This document shows positions 1 through 8,257 of a stretch of 19,599 nucleotides of DNA, in pieces. The stretch spans positions 1 through 19,599 of the forward strand of contig JAZSOL010000243.1 of the NCBI GenBank assembly GCA_045536915.1, given 5' to 3'. This DNA is from RGIG1828 sp045536915 (GTDB taxonomy: Bacteria; Bacillota; Clostridia; UMGS1810). A model generated the notes under the pieces. The model worked only from the letters and a program-made list of their open reading frames with translations, had not been told where the DNA came from and ran no database searches. Every line of letters starts with the position of its first letter. Position 1 is the first letter of the stretch. The translations under genes were made by a program, and so were the position numbers.

Positions 1-10
1 CAAAATAACC

Positions 11-162
11 AAAGAAAGAGGCCGCAGCAAAATGATTTTTCCGGTTTTGTCCGGGAGGCCGTCCCCTACATATATTGTGTACATAGTATATATACACAGC
101 AATTTGTAGGGTTCGGCGTCCTCGACGAACCGTCATTTTTCATTTTGCTACAGCCTCTCTTT
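11..162. repeat. Nested inverted repeat after the operon, possible terminator
   Basis: The outer arms at 11-35 and 140-162 are near-perfect inverted copies; both contain GCAAAATGA and a GAGGC-type core. Inside them lies a second pair, CCCTACA (64-70) against TGTAGGG (105-111), and inside that TGTGTA (76-81) against TACACA (93-98). In the minus-strand transcript the distal outer arm runs into a U-rich stretch (CTCTTTCTTT), so the whole could fold into one long hairpin that ends the operon. The layered layout also fits a terminator hairpin whose loop was enlarged by a small palindromic element, or a MITE-like repeat. The pairing is seen directly; the function is inferred. No coding sequence was seen in 1-181. 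Confidence 0.55.
110..131. repeat. Short perfect-stem hairpin within the intergenic repeat
   Basis: GGTTCG (110-115) pairs with CGAACC (126-131). After one mismatch the stem continues with CG against CG around a TCCT loop. It has no adjacent T-run, so it is not a terminator by itself. It sits inside the larger nested repeat and looks like the tip of a palindromic repeat unit. Confidence 0.5.
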
Positions 163-181
163 GAATTTACAAATATAGTTT

Positions 182-1117
182 TTATTTTACGGATGTTTCT
201 TTTTTACTTCTGCAGCTTGCAGACACTATGTATTTGGGTCTTCCCTTTATCTCCTCGTAGATACGTGCAACGTAGTAACCTATAATTCCAAGACTTATCA
301 TAATTATGCTTCCGATGAAAATTGTGATAATTATAACCGTTGTCATACCTTCGAGTGCTCTTCCTATGATTTTGTCTATAAGCGCCCACACACCGAATAT
401 GCAAGTTATCAGAAGCATTATAAATCCGAGCACGGTAACAATCTGCATGGGTATTGTTGAATATGCGGAGATGTTTGAAATTGCATACTTAATAAGTGCT
501 TTTGTTGACCATTTGGAAACACCTGCCGCTCTGTCTTTAACATCAAATTCAACAGTTGTTTTATTGTAGCCGACCCAATAGGATATTGCGCGGAAAAATC
601 CTTTTCTTTCGGGAATTGCATTCAAAATATCAATTACCTTTCTGTCGAGAAGCTTAAAATCCGAAGCATTGAGCATATCAAACCCCACCATAGAGCTTAT
701 CAGCGAATAAAATGCTCTCGCCGCCATACCATACATCTTGCTTTCGTCGCCTCTTGATTTTTTTACGCCCTCAACGATTTCATACCCTTGCTCCCACAAA
801 CGATACATCTCAACAATCTTTTCCGGCGGATGCTGAAGATCGCAATCAATAACCACTGCGCAGTCGCCTGCGGATGCAGCAAGACCTGCCGAAATTGCCG
901 CTTCCTTTCCGAAATTTCTTGAAAAATGCAAACCGCTCATATTTTCGTTTTTTAAGGAAAGCTGTTTTATTTTCTCATATGTTGAATCGGAAGAACCATC
1001 ATCAATAAATATAATTTCATTTTCTATATTTTCTCTGCTTAAAATATCGCGTATCGTGGAAAAAGCAGTTTCCACAACAGACTCTTCGTTATATGCCGGA
1101 ATAATCACAGACAGCAA
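182..1117 (-). CDS. GtrB-type polyprenyl-phosphate glycosyltransferase
   Basis: A family 2 glycosyltransferase of the DPM1/GtrB type, 311 aa. The GT-A domain opens with a VIIPAYNEE motif at residues 4-12 and has the DCDLQHP catalytic/metal motif at 91-97. The typical RKGFFRA and R-AG-SKWS motifs follow at about residues 170-205. Two transmembrane helices lie near the C-terminus (about 227-250 and 262-286), as in GtrB, and a basic tail follows. Such enzymes move a sugar from a nucleotide donor to undecaprenyl phosphate on the cytoplasmic face, giving the lipid-linked donor used by GtrII-like enzymes outside. A GtrII-like gene lies in the same operon (15620-17164). The only in-frame start is TTG, with AGAGGTG upstream. 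This is the last gene of the operon. The sugar is unknown; family confidence is high. Confidence 0.88.
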   Translation of the reverse strand: MLSVIIPAYNEESVVETAFSTIRDILSRENIENEIIFIDDGSSDSTYEKIKQLSLKNENMSGLHFSRNFGKEAAISAGLAASAGDCAVVIDCDLQHPPEKIVEMYRLWEQGYEIVEGVKKSRGDESKMYGMAARAFYSLISSMVGFDMLNASDFKLLDRKVIDILNAIPERKGFFRAISYWVGYNKTTVEFDVKDRAAGVSKWSTKALIKYAISNISAYSTIPMQIVTVLGFIMLLITCIFGVWALIDKIIGRALEGMTTVIIITIFIGSIIMISLGIIGYYVARIYEEIKGRPKYIVSASCRSKKETSVK

Positions 1118-1132
1118 ATCAAATCACCTCTC

Positions 1133-2497
1133 TTACTTTCCCAAAATTTCCTCAAGCTTAGCCACAGGCATCGGGCGGTAGTAGTAATATCCCTGAAGCA
1201 TATCACATCCGGAATCTTTGGCAGCCTTTTCGTGCTCTGCATTTTCCACACCCTCGCAAAGCGTTTTGAGTTTCAACTCCTTAGCGGTAGACACAATGTT
1301 TTTCAGAATCAGAAAACCGTTCTTTGAAAGTGCATTATGAGTTATCGTCTTATCAATTTTAACAATGTCAATGCCAAAACTGTTTAAATCCATAAACGAG
1401 GTATATCCGCTTCCAAAATCGTCAAGAAGTATCAGAACACCTTTCTTTTTAAGAATAGAAAGATTTTCTTTCATAATCTCCCTTTCCTCAGACGTCAGAG
1501 TTTTATCTTCCAGAATTTCAACAGCAATTGACGAATAATTCAATTCATATTTATCAACCATTTCAGTTATGGTTTGCGCAAAATCCCTGTTGCAAAGAGT
1601 GGAACGGGAGAAGTTTATTGTATACACATACTTTTCACGCTGAGTCTTATTGTTGGAAATCCATTTGCAATTTTTCTCAAATATATAGTAGTCGAATTTA
1701 TTGTTTAATCCAACAGAATCAACAGCCGACAAAAAAGCGCCGGGAGAAAGAACTCCGTCCGACTCAGAATTGAGCCTTGCCAGAACCTCGGCGCCAACGG
1801 GTTCTCCGCTTTTTGCATCAATAATAGGCTGATACTCAAGGAAAAATCTGTTGCCTGATATTTCATCGCTGATGCTGTTTTCTCTTTTAATTTTTTTCTC
1901 AAGATTTTTTCCGCTGGTATTATTCCACTCACAACACAACGAATTTTCATGCTCTGCCATTATATATGCCTGCTTCGCTCTGGTTACAGCAGTGTTAAAA
2001 TCCACTTCTGTTGAACGTGTTATCATATAACCGAATCTCACATAAGCAACATTTATTGCTTCGTTGTCCGAAATGATTTTTTTGGCTTTTTCAATACATT
2101 TCATAATATCCGGCATCGCCTGCGCTCCGCTGCAGTTTACAACAGCAACAAAGCTTTTTTCACCATACACGGCAATCTCACCTTTATAATCTCCGGGAAA
2201 CACATTGAGTAAAGCCGTTCTTATTCCCGATAATATTCTCAGAGCCTTTGAACCCGAATAAAGTCTGCTTATGGTATCGAGAGAAACGCCAACATAGATA
2301 ACGCAACGGGATTCCTGCATTTTAACAAGCTTCTCATACAAACTTTCAAGCTTTCTGATACTGCAAAAATCTTTTCCCACTGTTCCGTTTGCAGTTTTAA
2401 TAAATTTGGAGGCAAATATCAAGCCAACTGCGCACGCCGTTAAAAAGGCGAAAGCCAGAATCGTTATTATAACATAAGGATATTCAAAAATCTGCAT
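1133..2497 (-). CDS. Membrane EAL-domain cyclic di-GMP phosphodiesterase with degenerate GGDEF
   Basis: Residues about 8-30 form one membrane helix. Residues 60-190 resemble a GGDEF domain, but the signature is GEKSF (112-116), so cyclase activity is unlikely. Residues 205-450 are an EAL domain. The residues expected for catalysis all seem present: E237 (EVL in place of EAL), N295, E327, D359-D360, K380, E415 and Q435, with spacings close to those in RocR. Hydrolysis of cyclic di-GMP to pGpG is therefore predicted. The start is set at ATG 2497, nine bases after AGGAG; upstream TTG (2506) and ATG (2503) starts overlap the preceding stop and sit too close to that site. The protein likely removes cyclic di-GMP near the polysaccharide machinery. 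Activity is inferred, not shown. Confidence 0.88.
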   Translation of the reverse strand: MQIFEYPYVIITILAFAFLTACAVGLIFASKFIKTANGTVGKDFCSIRKLESLYEKLVKMQESRCVIYVGVSLDTISRLYSGSKALRILSGIRTALLNVFPGDYKGEIAVYGEKSFVAVVNCSGAQAMPDIMKCIEKAKKIISDNEAINVAYVRFGYMITRSTEVDFNTAVTRAKQAYIMAEHENSLCCEWNNTSGKNLEKKIKRENSISDEISGNRFFLEYQPIIDAKSGEPVGAEVLARLNSESDGVLSPGAFLSAVDSVGLNNKFDYYIFEKNCKWISNNKTQREKYVYTINFSRSTLCNRDFAQTITEMVDKYELNYSSIAVEILEDKTLTSEEREIMKENLSILKKKGVLILLDDFGSGYTSFMDLNSFGIDIVKIDKTITHNALSKNGFLILKNIVSTAKELKLKTLCEGVENAEHEKAAKDSGCDMLQGYYYYRPMPVAKLEEILGK

Positions 2498-2502
2498 CAG
2501 CA

Positions 2503-3600
2503 TCAACTCCTGTCCGCTCCGGAAAATACCGGAAATTCAACCGTGCCCGATGTTTTTTTCAGTCCGATTCTTTTTGCGGCTTCAATGCATGATATTCCAT
2601 CAGCACGGGCACTTTTCTTGCGTCTTAAAATTTCCTTTATCAAAATGAAAACATTCAAATCTGTCATAGCTTTTATTATATCTGCCTTTGCAACTCCGTG
2701 CCGTTTATATTCTGCCAGAATTTCAAAAAAAGCATATCCCAATGCATCGGATGTAAAAGCATGGGTCTTTTTATTTACTTCTCTTATGCGTTTAAAAAAC
2801 AACCGGAGTTTGTTTATATCGGTGTTTTCCCTGAAATATACTCCGTTTATGTGGAATTTTTTTGATTCTGCATCCAATTTTTCAAGCAGGTTTCCGTAAT
2901 AAACATCCTGAATCTCAAGAACCTCTTTATGCTGTTTTTCCAATGTTGTGGATGTGATCTGTTTGTCGTGAAGTCTGTATATGAGCAAATACTCCGGGAG
3001 TATTTCCATTTTCAGATTGTTCATTGCAAATCTTGTCCAGAGTTCAAGGTCTTCGGTGCAGGTGCGTGTTGTGTCGTATAAAAGCGACTTCATAACATCG
3101 GCTTTTGCAATAACACCCGGATGCAAAATCGGATTTGCAACCAAGAGCATGGCTCTTATGGCTTCATTATCGCATCTTGAGCCGCATCCGCCTGATGAAT
3201 ACACACCATTTTTAAGTGTTAAAAATCTGCACGACGAAAGTGAAATTTCCGGATTTTTCTCCATAAATTCATACTGCTTTTCAAATCTTTCCGGCATGCA
3301 GATATCGTCGGCATCCATTCGTGCTATGTATTTGCCCCTGCAAAGTGAAATCGCCTTGTTAAGTGACGCCGGAAGCCTTAGATTAACCTCATTTGAATAA
3401 ACCTTTATTCTTTCATCCTCAGCACAGTATTTCCCGAGAATTTCAGCGGTTGAATCCTTTGAACAATCGTTTATCACAACAAGCTCCCAGTTTTCAAAAG
3501 TCTGATTTATAACACTTTCTATTGTTTGGGCAAGATATTCCTCGCCATTATACACACTCATTATTACTGATATTTCAGGCACTAAGTTCACTCTTCTCAC
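2503..3600 (-). CDS. GT2 family glycosyltransferase
   Basis: A GT-A glycosyltransferase of family 2, 365 aa. It begins with an ISVIMSVYNGEEYL motif (10-23) and has the DADD metal/nucleotide-binding motif at 96-99. The TEDLELW segment near residue 180 matches the conserved ED-x-L-W region of capsule GT2 enzymes. It should add one sugar from a nucleotide donor to the lipid-linked repeat unit at the inner membrane face. The C-terminal 150 residues are less conserved, helical and basic. The GTG start at 3600 overlaps the preceding stop. An in-frame GTG at 3591 is better placed after AAGGG and may be the real start. Donor and acceptor cannot be read from the sequence. It is the third of three consecutive GT2 genes. 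Confidence 0.88.
   Translation of the reverse strand: MRRVNLVPEISVIMSVYNGEEYLAQTIESVINQTFENWELVVINDCSKDSTAEILGKYCAEDERIKVYSNEVNLRLPASLNKAISLCRGKYIARMDADDICMPERFEKQYEFMEKNPEISLSSCRFLTLKNGVYSSGGCGSRCDNEAIRAMLLVANPILHPGVIAKADVMKSLLYDTTRTCTEDLELWTRFAMNNLKMEILPEYLLIYRLHDKQITSTTLEKQHKEVLEIQDVYYGNLLEKLDAESKKFHINGVYFRENTDINKLRLFFKRIREVNKKTHAFTSDALGYAFFEILAEYKRHGVAKADIIKAMTDLNVFILIKEILRRKKSARADGISCIEAAKRIGLKKTSGTVEFPVFSGADRS
2507..2511 (-). promoter_or_regulatory. Ribosome binding site deciding the EAL gene start
   Basis: AGGAG on the minus strand is nine bases before ATG 2497 but only three before ATG 2503, which favours the inner start. Confidence 0.5.
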
Positions 3601-4616
3601 CCTTTTTTAAAAATTTTTCTGACCTTACTGCAAAGATTTAGAAAGACAAATGCACTTCCAAAGCATCCTTTTTTCATAAGATATATTCCCACACGGCTCT
3701 TTGGTGTGATATCTGAAAACTGTGCTTTTTTTATTTTTGATGCATGAACGGAATTGAGGATTGAATGCTTTATAGCTTTAATGCTTTTAAAATAATTCCC
3801 TTCTGCTGCCGCCGCCAGAATTGCAAAACACATAAAGCACGAATATCTGCAAATCTGATTTTCAAAATCAGCCGGCTTCTCCATATCAAGATTGCATATT
3901 TCATTTATAACATTCTCTATAAGATATATCTGTTTTGTGTTGAAATTCTTCGATATTGAATTGCTTCTTTTGGTATACAGATACGCTGTTTTTTTGCTGA
4001 TATACACACTTTTTGCCATTAGATAACAAGGCACAACGCAACACAAGTCCTCACCGAGTGATATATTGGGGTTTACGCTGAGCTGATGCGGCAAAAGAAA
4101 CTTTCTTCTGATAATTTTCCCTGCCAGATAATACGAAGTATGCTTCATATTTTCATCCATCAAAACCCGGGGCAGAATGTGTTTTTCAATGCCGTCACGG
4201 TCATAAAACCCCTCATCAAGCTCATCATCCGTAACATTTGTGCACATTGCGTTTTCTATCCACTGATACGCAAAAGATATTATATCGCACTTAGTATCGG
4301 ATATTATTTTTTGGGCACACCCGAGAGTATCAGGCTCAATTTCATCGTCGGAATCGAGATTCAGCACATAATCACCGCATGCAATTTTTATTCCCGACTG
4401 CCGTGCACCGGCAAGTCCGGAATTTTTCTGATGTATAACCTTTATGCGTGAATCTTTTTTTGCATATTCATCGCAGATTACAGGACATCTGTCGGGTGAG
4501 CCGTCATCCACCAAAATAAGTTCAAAATCGCCGAATGTCTGATTAAGAACGCTTTTAATACACGCTTCAAGATAATCCTCAACATTATATATAGGCACAA
4601 TTACCGAAAACAACAT
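3597..4616 (-). CDS. GT2 family glycosyltransferase
   Basis: A GT-A fold enzyme of 339 aa. VIVPIYNVEDYL lies at residues 5-16, LILVDDGSPD at 33-42 and the DSDD metal-binding motif at 88-91. The N-terminal half closely resembles that of the next upstream gene (4625-5683), including the NVE, LVDD and IKVIH stretches, which suggests tandem duplication with divergence of acceptor recognition. The C-terminal part has hydrophobic stretches (around 255-270) but no clear transmembrane helix. It starts at ATG 4616, eight bases after the preceding stop; AAAGGG lies rather far upstream. It probably transfers a hexose or hexosamine to the growing repeat unit; the sugar is unknown. Confidence 0.88.
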   Translation of the reverse strand: MLFSVIVPIYNVEDYLEACIKSVLNQTFGDFELILVDDGSPDRCPVICDEYAKKDSRIKVIHQKNSGLAGARQSGIKIACGDYVLNLDSDDEIEPDTLGCAQKIISDTKCDIISFAYQWIENAMCTNVTDDELDEGFYDRDGIEKHILPRVLMDENMKHTSYYLAGKIIRRKFLLPHQLSVNPNISLGEDLCCVVPCYLMAKSVYISKKTAYLYTKRSNSISKNFNTKQIYLIENVINEICNLDMEKPADFENQICRYSCFMCFAILAAAAEGNYFKSIKAIKHSILNSVHASKIKKAQFSDITPKSRVGIYLMKKGCFGSAFVFLNLCSKVRKIFKKG

Positions 4617-4624
4617 TTTTGTTC

Positions 4625-5683
4625 TTATCCCTTTCTCAAAGAAACCATAATTTTCTGAAGCAAATACATTTTGTGTTTCATAGCAAATGCAAACGCTGCC
4701 TGCTTCCCCGGAAGCTTTGCTATTGGATATGTTTTCAAAACACTCACAGTTTTTTCATGGTTGCATATTGTTTCAAGTCTTTTTTTCAGCTCGCAATATT
4801 TCATCTTTTTTTCCAGAGCATACATTATCTCCTGAGAGCATACTACTCTGCAAAACGACTGAACGAATCTTCCTAAATATATTTTATATTCATCGGGAGA
4901 AAAATCATTTTCCAGCCTTTTTTCAACCTCTCCCAGAAAAACGAGGCTTTTTTCAAACCGGTCTTTTTTATATGACTTTGATATAGATTCTTCATTGCGG
5001 CAATAGTTATAATACGCACCGCTTATGCCAACAGCCTTTTTTATACATCCTGCATAGTCCATCAGAAACAGTGCATCCTCAGACATTATTTTTCTTTCCG
5101 ACATAAAGCTCAGAGAGTTTTTTTCAATAACATCACGGCGAAAAAGATTTTTCCAAACGCTCATTCCGTATCTGGAGTCCTCAGGTTCATCAGGAAGTGC
5201 CCCAACAATTCCGAGCCGTAATTGTTTTATATCTTCATCTGTTTCAAAAACAGTGTCTTTCTTAAAAAAATTTCTGACTGTCAGATTCCCGTTTTCAGAA
5301 AATATATTTCCGCCAACGAATCTTACTCCGGACATAACAAACTCTGCACCATAAGTTTCGGCCGCATCATACAAAGCTTCAAACATTCCGGCCTCTGCGT
5401 AATCGTCTGAATCAACAAACCCGATATATTTCCCCTTTGCAATTGAAAGTCCCGAATTTCTTGCAGGGCCCGCACCCTCGTTGAATTTATGAATAACCTT
5501 TATGCGTTCGTCTTTCAACGCCCAGCTGTCGCATATGTCGGGACTTGAATCCGTTGAAGCATCGTCAACGAGTATTACTTCTATTTCCTCAAGAGTCTGC
5601 CCGGTTATGGATTCAAGGCATCTGTCAAGCTGCTTTTCAACATTATAAACAGGAATAATAATACTTGTTTGGGGGGCTGTCAA
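4625..5683 (-). CDS. GT2 family glycosyltransferase
   Basis: A family 2 glycosyltransferase of about 352 aa. From the chosen start it shows SIIIPVYNVE (7-16), VILVDDAST (36-44) and the DSDD motif at 91-94. A longer reading begins at GTG 5692, but that codon lies inside the GGAGGTG ribosome binding site. TTG 5683, eight bases after GGAGG, is therefore the better start. A run of six C lies a few codons in. The protein is cytoplasmic and probably membrane-associated, and should add one sugar of the repeat unit. It is paralogous to the next gene. It follows the GT4 gene (5707-6921) after about 23 bases. Specificity cannot be predicted. Confidence 0.87.
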   Translation of the reverse strand: MTAPQTSIIIPVYNVEKQLDRCLESITGQTLEEIEVILVDDASTDSSPDICDSWALKDERIKVIHKFNEGAGPARNSGLSIAKGKYIGFVDSDDYAEAGMFEALYDAAETYGAEFVMSGVRFVGGNIFSENGNLTVRNFFKKDTVFETDEDIKQLRLGIVGALPDEPEDSRYGMSVWKNLFRRDVIEKNSLSFMSERKIMSEDALFLMDYAGCIKKAVGISGAYYNYCRNEESISKSYKKDRFEKSLVFLGEVEKRLENDFSPDEYKIYLGRFVQSFCRVVCSQEIMYALEKKMKYCELKKRLETICNHEKTVSVLKTYPIAKLPGKQAAFAFAMKHKMYLLQKIMVSLRKG

Positions 5684-5691
5684 ATCTTTCA

Positions 5692-5696
5692 CCTCC
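5692..5696 (-). promoter_or_regulatory. Ribosome binding site that overlaps a false GTG start
   Basis: GGAGG on the minus strand runs into a GTG that would extend the GT2 reading frame. A ribosome bound here would start at TTG 5683, eight bases on. Confidence 0.6.
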
Positions 5697-5706
5697 GGAT
5701 TTGCAT

Positions 5707-6921
5707 CTAATTATACTTCTTAATCAATTCGTCATATTTTTCTTTTAGTATTTCACAATATGACTCTATACTCAGAATGTTTTCATTTTCTGATTTGCAA
5801 TTTTCTTTTAATTTATTGTAATAACTCTCATCACTCATTATCTGCCTGATTTTTTCTGCTATTGATTCGGGAGTTGCTTCGTCAACAAGTGTTCCGGTTT
5901 CCCCGTCTCTTACGAGTTCTGCCATACCGCCGTAGTTCATTGTTACCACCGGGACGCCCATTGAATGCGCTTCCAGTATGGAAAGGGGGCAGTTTTCGTA
6001 GCACACCGACGGCAAAAGCAAAATTTTTGCATTGGACATTACATCATAGAGTTTCTCTCCGGTGAGAAATCCTGCAAGCTCAACATTGGCGATGTTTTTA
6101 AGCACGTCCTCATCGGGTCCGCTTCCTGCCACAACAAATCTGTATTCTCCGAGAAGCTTTGCCGCACCGGCAAGATTTTCCACACCCTTTTCTTTTGAAA
6201 GACGTCCCACGAAAACTATATACGGTTCTCCCGAAATATCCTTTTTGGCAAATTCTTTTTTATTTATAAAATTATGTATGGTGAAAGTTTTACCCTTATA
6301 AAAACTCTTTGCCGACAAAAGCCTGTTTGCAAGAAAATTACTCGGGCAAACAAACAAATCCACCTTTCTGTAGGTTTTTAAAGCAGAGTAGAAAAGCGCT
6401 TCAACAACACCAAGAAAGCTTTTGATTTTTGAGTTGTGAATACATTTATTTTTCAGGCAGTTAATATACGAACCCTCAAGACACTTTTCGCACGCAACAT
6501 TGCTTTCAAAATCATACAAAAGGTGATTCGGGCATATCATCTGATAGTCGTGAACCGTTTGCACAAGCGGTATGCCGCGCTTTTTCACGGCATCTATTAT
6601 TGACGGGGTGAGCTGAAAATTAATATTGTTCATATGAACAATATCAGGTTTGAAAGTGTCGATAACCCTGCCTATTTTCTTCTTTGCTTCGAATGAATAT
6701 ATTATCTTAAACGGATAGATAAACCGTTCAAGCTTTCCGGTATGAAAATCCATATTCTGAGTGTACTGACCTGCGGAGTTGCCAACAGTGTTTTTTTCGT
6801 CATACATTCCGAAATACTCAACCTCATGACCCAGCTTTTCAAAATACTCACCCAGAGAAAGCATATAGCTTTCACTTCCGCCGCGCGGATAAAGAAATTT
6901 ATTTACCATCAGTATTTTCAA
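5707..6921 (-). CDS. GT4 family glycosyltransferase with cysteine-rich insert
   Basis: A GT-B glycosyltransferase of 404 aa. The N-terminal Rossmann half opens with a nucleotide-loop type FLYPRGGSE motif (9-17) and has VHDY at 123-126. The C-terminal half has FVGRLSKEKG (237-246), the GSGP loop (267-270) and the EX7E donor motif E309-E317. Between 130 and 160 is a cluster of five cysteines (C130, C144, C147, C155, C160), spaced like a zinc or Fe-S site. I recall such inserts in a subset of capsule GT4 enzymes; the metal is an inference. It starts at TTG 6921, overlapping the polymerase stop codon, which suggests coupled translation. It should be a retaining transferase using a nucleotide sugar; the product is unknown. 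Confidence 0.88.
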   Translation of the reverse strand: MKILMVNKFLYPRGGSESYMLSLGEYFEKLGHEVEYFGMYDEKNTVGNSAGQYTQNMDFHTGKLERFIYPFKIIYSFEAKKKIGRVIDTFKPDIVHMNNINFQLTPSIIDAVKKRGIPLVQTVHDYQMICPNHLLYDFESNVACEKCLEGSYINCLKNKCIHNSKIKSFLGVVEALFYSALKTYRKVDLFVCPSNFLANRLLSAKSFYKGKTFTIHNFINKKEFAKKDISGEPYIVFVGRLSKEKGVENLAGAAKLLGEYRFVVAGSGPDEDVLKNIANVELAGFLTGEKLYDVMSNAKILLLPSVCYENCPLSILEAHSMGVPVVTMNYGGMAELVRDGETGTLVDEATPESIAEKIRQIMSDESYYNKLKENCKSENENILSIESYCEILKEKYDELIKKYN

Positions 6922-8222
6922 AGTATCGACCCGCTTTCCTTTTCCTTATTGGCATCAGATATGCATCCGAATATTTTCAGTTCGGTATCTCGCACCTCTT
7001 TATCATAACCGCTTCCAATCATAAGGATTGCCAAAACACCCGTAAGAAGCGGATAGTTCATTGTGTTATCTGTAGAAGAAACAACAATCAGATAAATTGT
7101 GAGCATAAAAACAATTATTGCATTTTCCGTTTTACCTTTTGCCCCAAAGCACCACACTCTCAAAACAGTCATTGAAACAAGCCAAATAATATAGCCAAAA
7201 AATCCGAGGTCAATAAAGTGCTGAAGAAAATCGTTATGAATAGATGCCACACCAATCGACATATTGGTATTTAACTGATATGTCAGAAAACCTATTCCGT
7301 TGCCGATAAATCCCGGCTTAAATTCATAGAACTCATCAACCGAGGAATAAATTCCCACACGTCCGCTTGTGTTGATTCCTGCTTTTTCAAGAATCTCAAA
7401 TGCTCCCGACTTTATAAAGGCAATGTAGCATATCAAAATTAAAATAACTGCAAACGATAAAAACGTACACAAAAATCTTGCCGCCTTGTCGCTGCGTTTT
7501 GCAATCAGTCTGAGCCCATAGCCAAACAAGAGCGCAATTGCAATTGCAATAATTGCAATTCTCTTGAATGCCGACAAAAAGCAAAATAAACTAAGCAAAA
7601 AAAGTATCAGAAAAGCAATATCTTTTTTGGGTTTGAACATCATATATATCAGATACGCTCCCAAACAGAATGCAAGTTCATGAATTTCCGCATGAATTAT
7701 AATATCGCCTGTTTCATCGGCAAATGTAACAATAAGCGTAAAAAGCTCCGAAAAATAATTCCCTATGCCATACTGTGCAATTATTGCGAGAATCATAAAT
7801 ATGTTGGCAATAAGAATAGCAATCAGGTTATACCAGATTCCCTTTTCACCGAAAATATAGAGAAAGGCGCCTGCCGCAAGAGCAAAAGAGAACATATTCA
7901 TAAATATAAACGAGCTGGAAAGTCCTCTGGATATAACATCTGTGTCGACCATATTTACAAACCATATAAAAAGCGAAACAACAGTTGTGATAAGTAGAGG
8001 GATGCTGTATATTGATGCCTGTTTCAAAGAAACAGCACCCCTTGCAACATTTGGTTTATACAAAAAACACAACACAGCCGACGTAGCAAGCGCAACGGCA
8101 AATGCGTGACGGTATGTAATGTGGATACCAAGGTCAATGTATTCATTAATAAAATAATACATCATCACTGCCAAAGCCATAAAATACACAGCTTTAACCT
8201 TTTCGGCAAATGTATTTTCCAC
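6918..8222 (-). CDS. Wzy/O-antigen-ligase-like polysaccharide polymerase
   Basis: A 434-aa integral membrane protein with about ten to twelve hydrophobic helices. The long extracytoplasmic loop after residue 280 carries SGRVGIY (286-292) and an HNDFLQ motif with H329, followed by a DLGFFGY helix start. This matches the conserved region of the O-antigen ligase/polymerase family (Wzy_C). It would join lipid-linked repeat units outside the membrane. Being the only such protein here, and next to two Wzz-like genes, it is more likely the polymerase than a ligase. The GTG start at 8222 has a strong purine-rich site (AAAGGGGGG) six bases upstream. A GCAATT-rich stretch at 7534-7560 encodes part of one helix. 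Confidence 0.82.
   Translation of the reverse strand: MENTFAEKVKAVYFMALAVMMYYFINEYIDLGIHITYRHAFAVALATSAVLCFLYKPNVARGAVSLKQASIYSIPLLITTVVSLFIWFVNMVDTDVISRGLSSSFIFMNMFSFALAAGAFLYIFGEKGIWYNLIAILIANIFMILAIIAQYGIGNYFSELFTLIVTFADETGDIIIHAEIHELAFCLGAYLIYMMFKPKKDIAFLILFLLSLFCFLSAFKRIAIIAIAIALLFGYGLRLIAKRSDKAARFLCTFLSFAVILILICYIAFIKSGAFEILEKAGINTSGRVGIYSSVDEFYEFKPGFIGNGIGFLTYQLNTNMSIGVASIHNDFLQHFIDLGFFGYIIWLVSMTVLRVWCFGAKGKTENAIIVFMLTIYLIVVSSTDNTMNYPLLTGVLAILMIGSGYDKEVRDTELKIFGCISDANKEKESGSIL
7534..7560. repeat. Short GCAATT-type tandem repeat within the polymerase gene
   Basis: Two exact GCAATT units are followed by GCAATA and ATTGCAATT. The unit is six bases, so slippage would keep the frame and change the length of an Ile/Ala-rich membrane helix. 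It is short and may be only codon repetition. Confidence 0.4.
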
Positions 8223-8257
8223 GCACTTCCCCCCTTTAATTTGCGTTTATGCTATAG

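Noticed and set aside
110..131. The short hairpin as the operon terminator
   Set aside because: No T-run follows it in either direction; the larger nested repeat is a better candidate.
306..569. Plus-strand open frames opposite GtrB and most other genes
   Set aside because: They lie fully antisense to well-supported genes, show no family motifs and lack convincing ribosome binding sites.
5671..5676. Six-base C run near the start of a GT2 gene as a phase-variation switch
   Set aside because: Six bases is short for frequent slippage, and the tract is explained by ordinary Ala-Pro codons.
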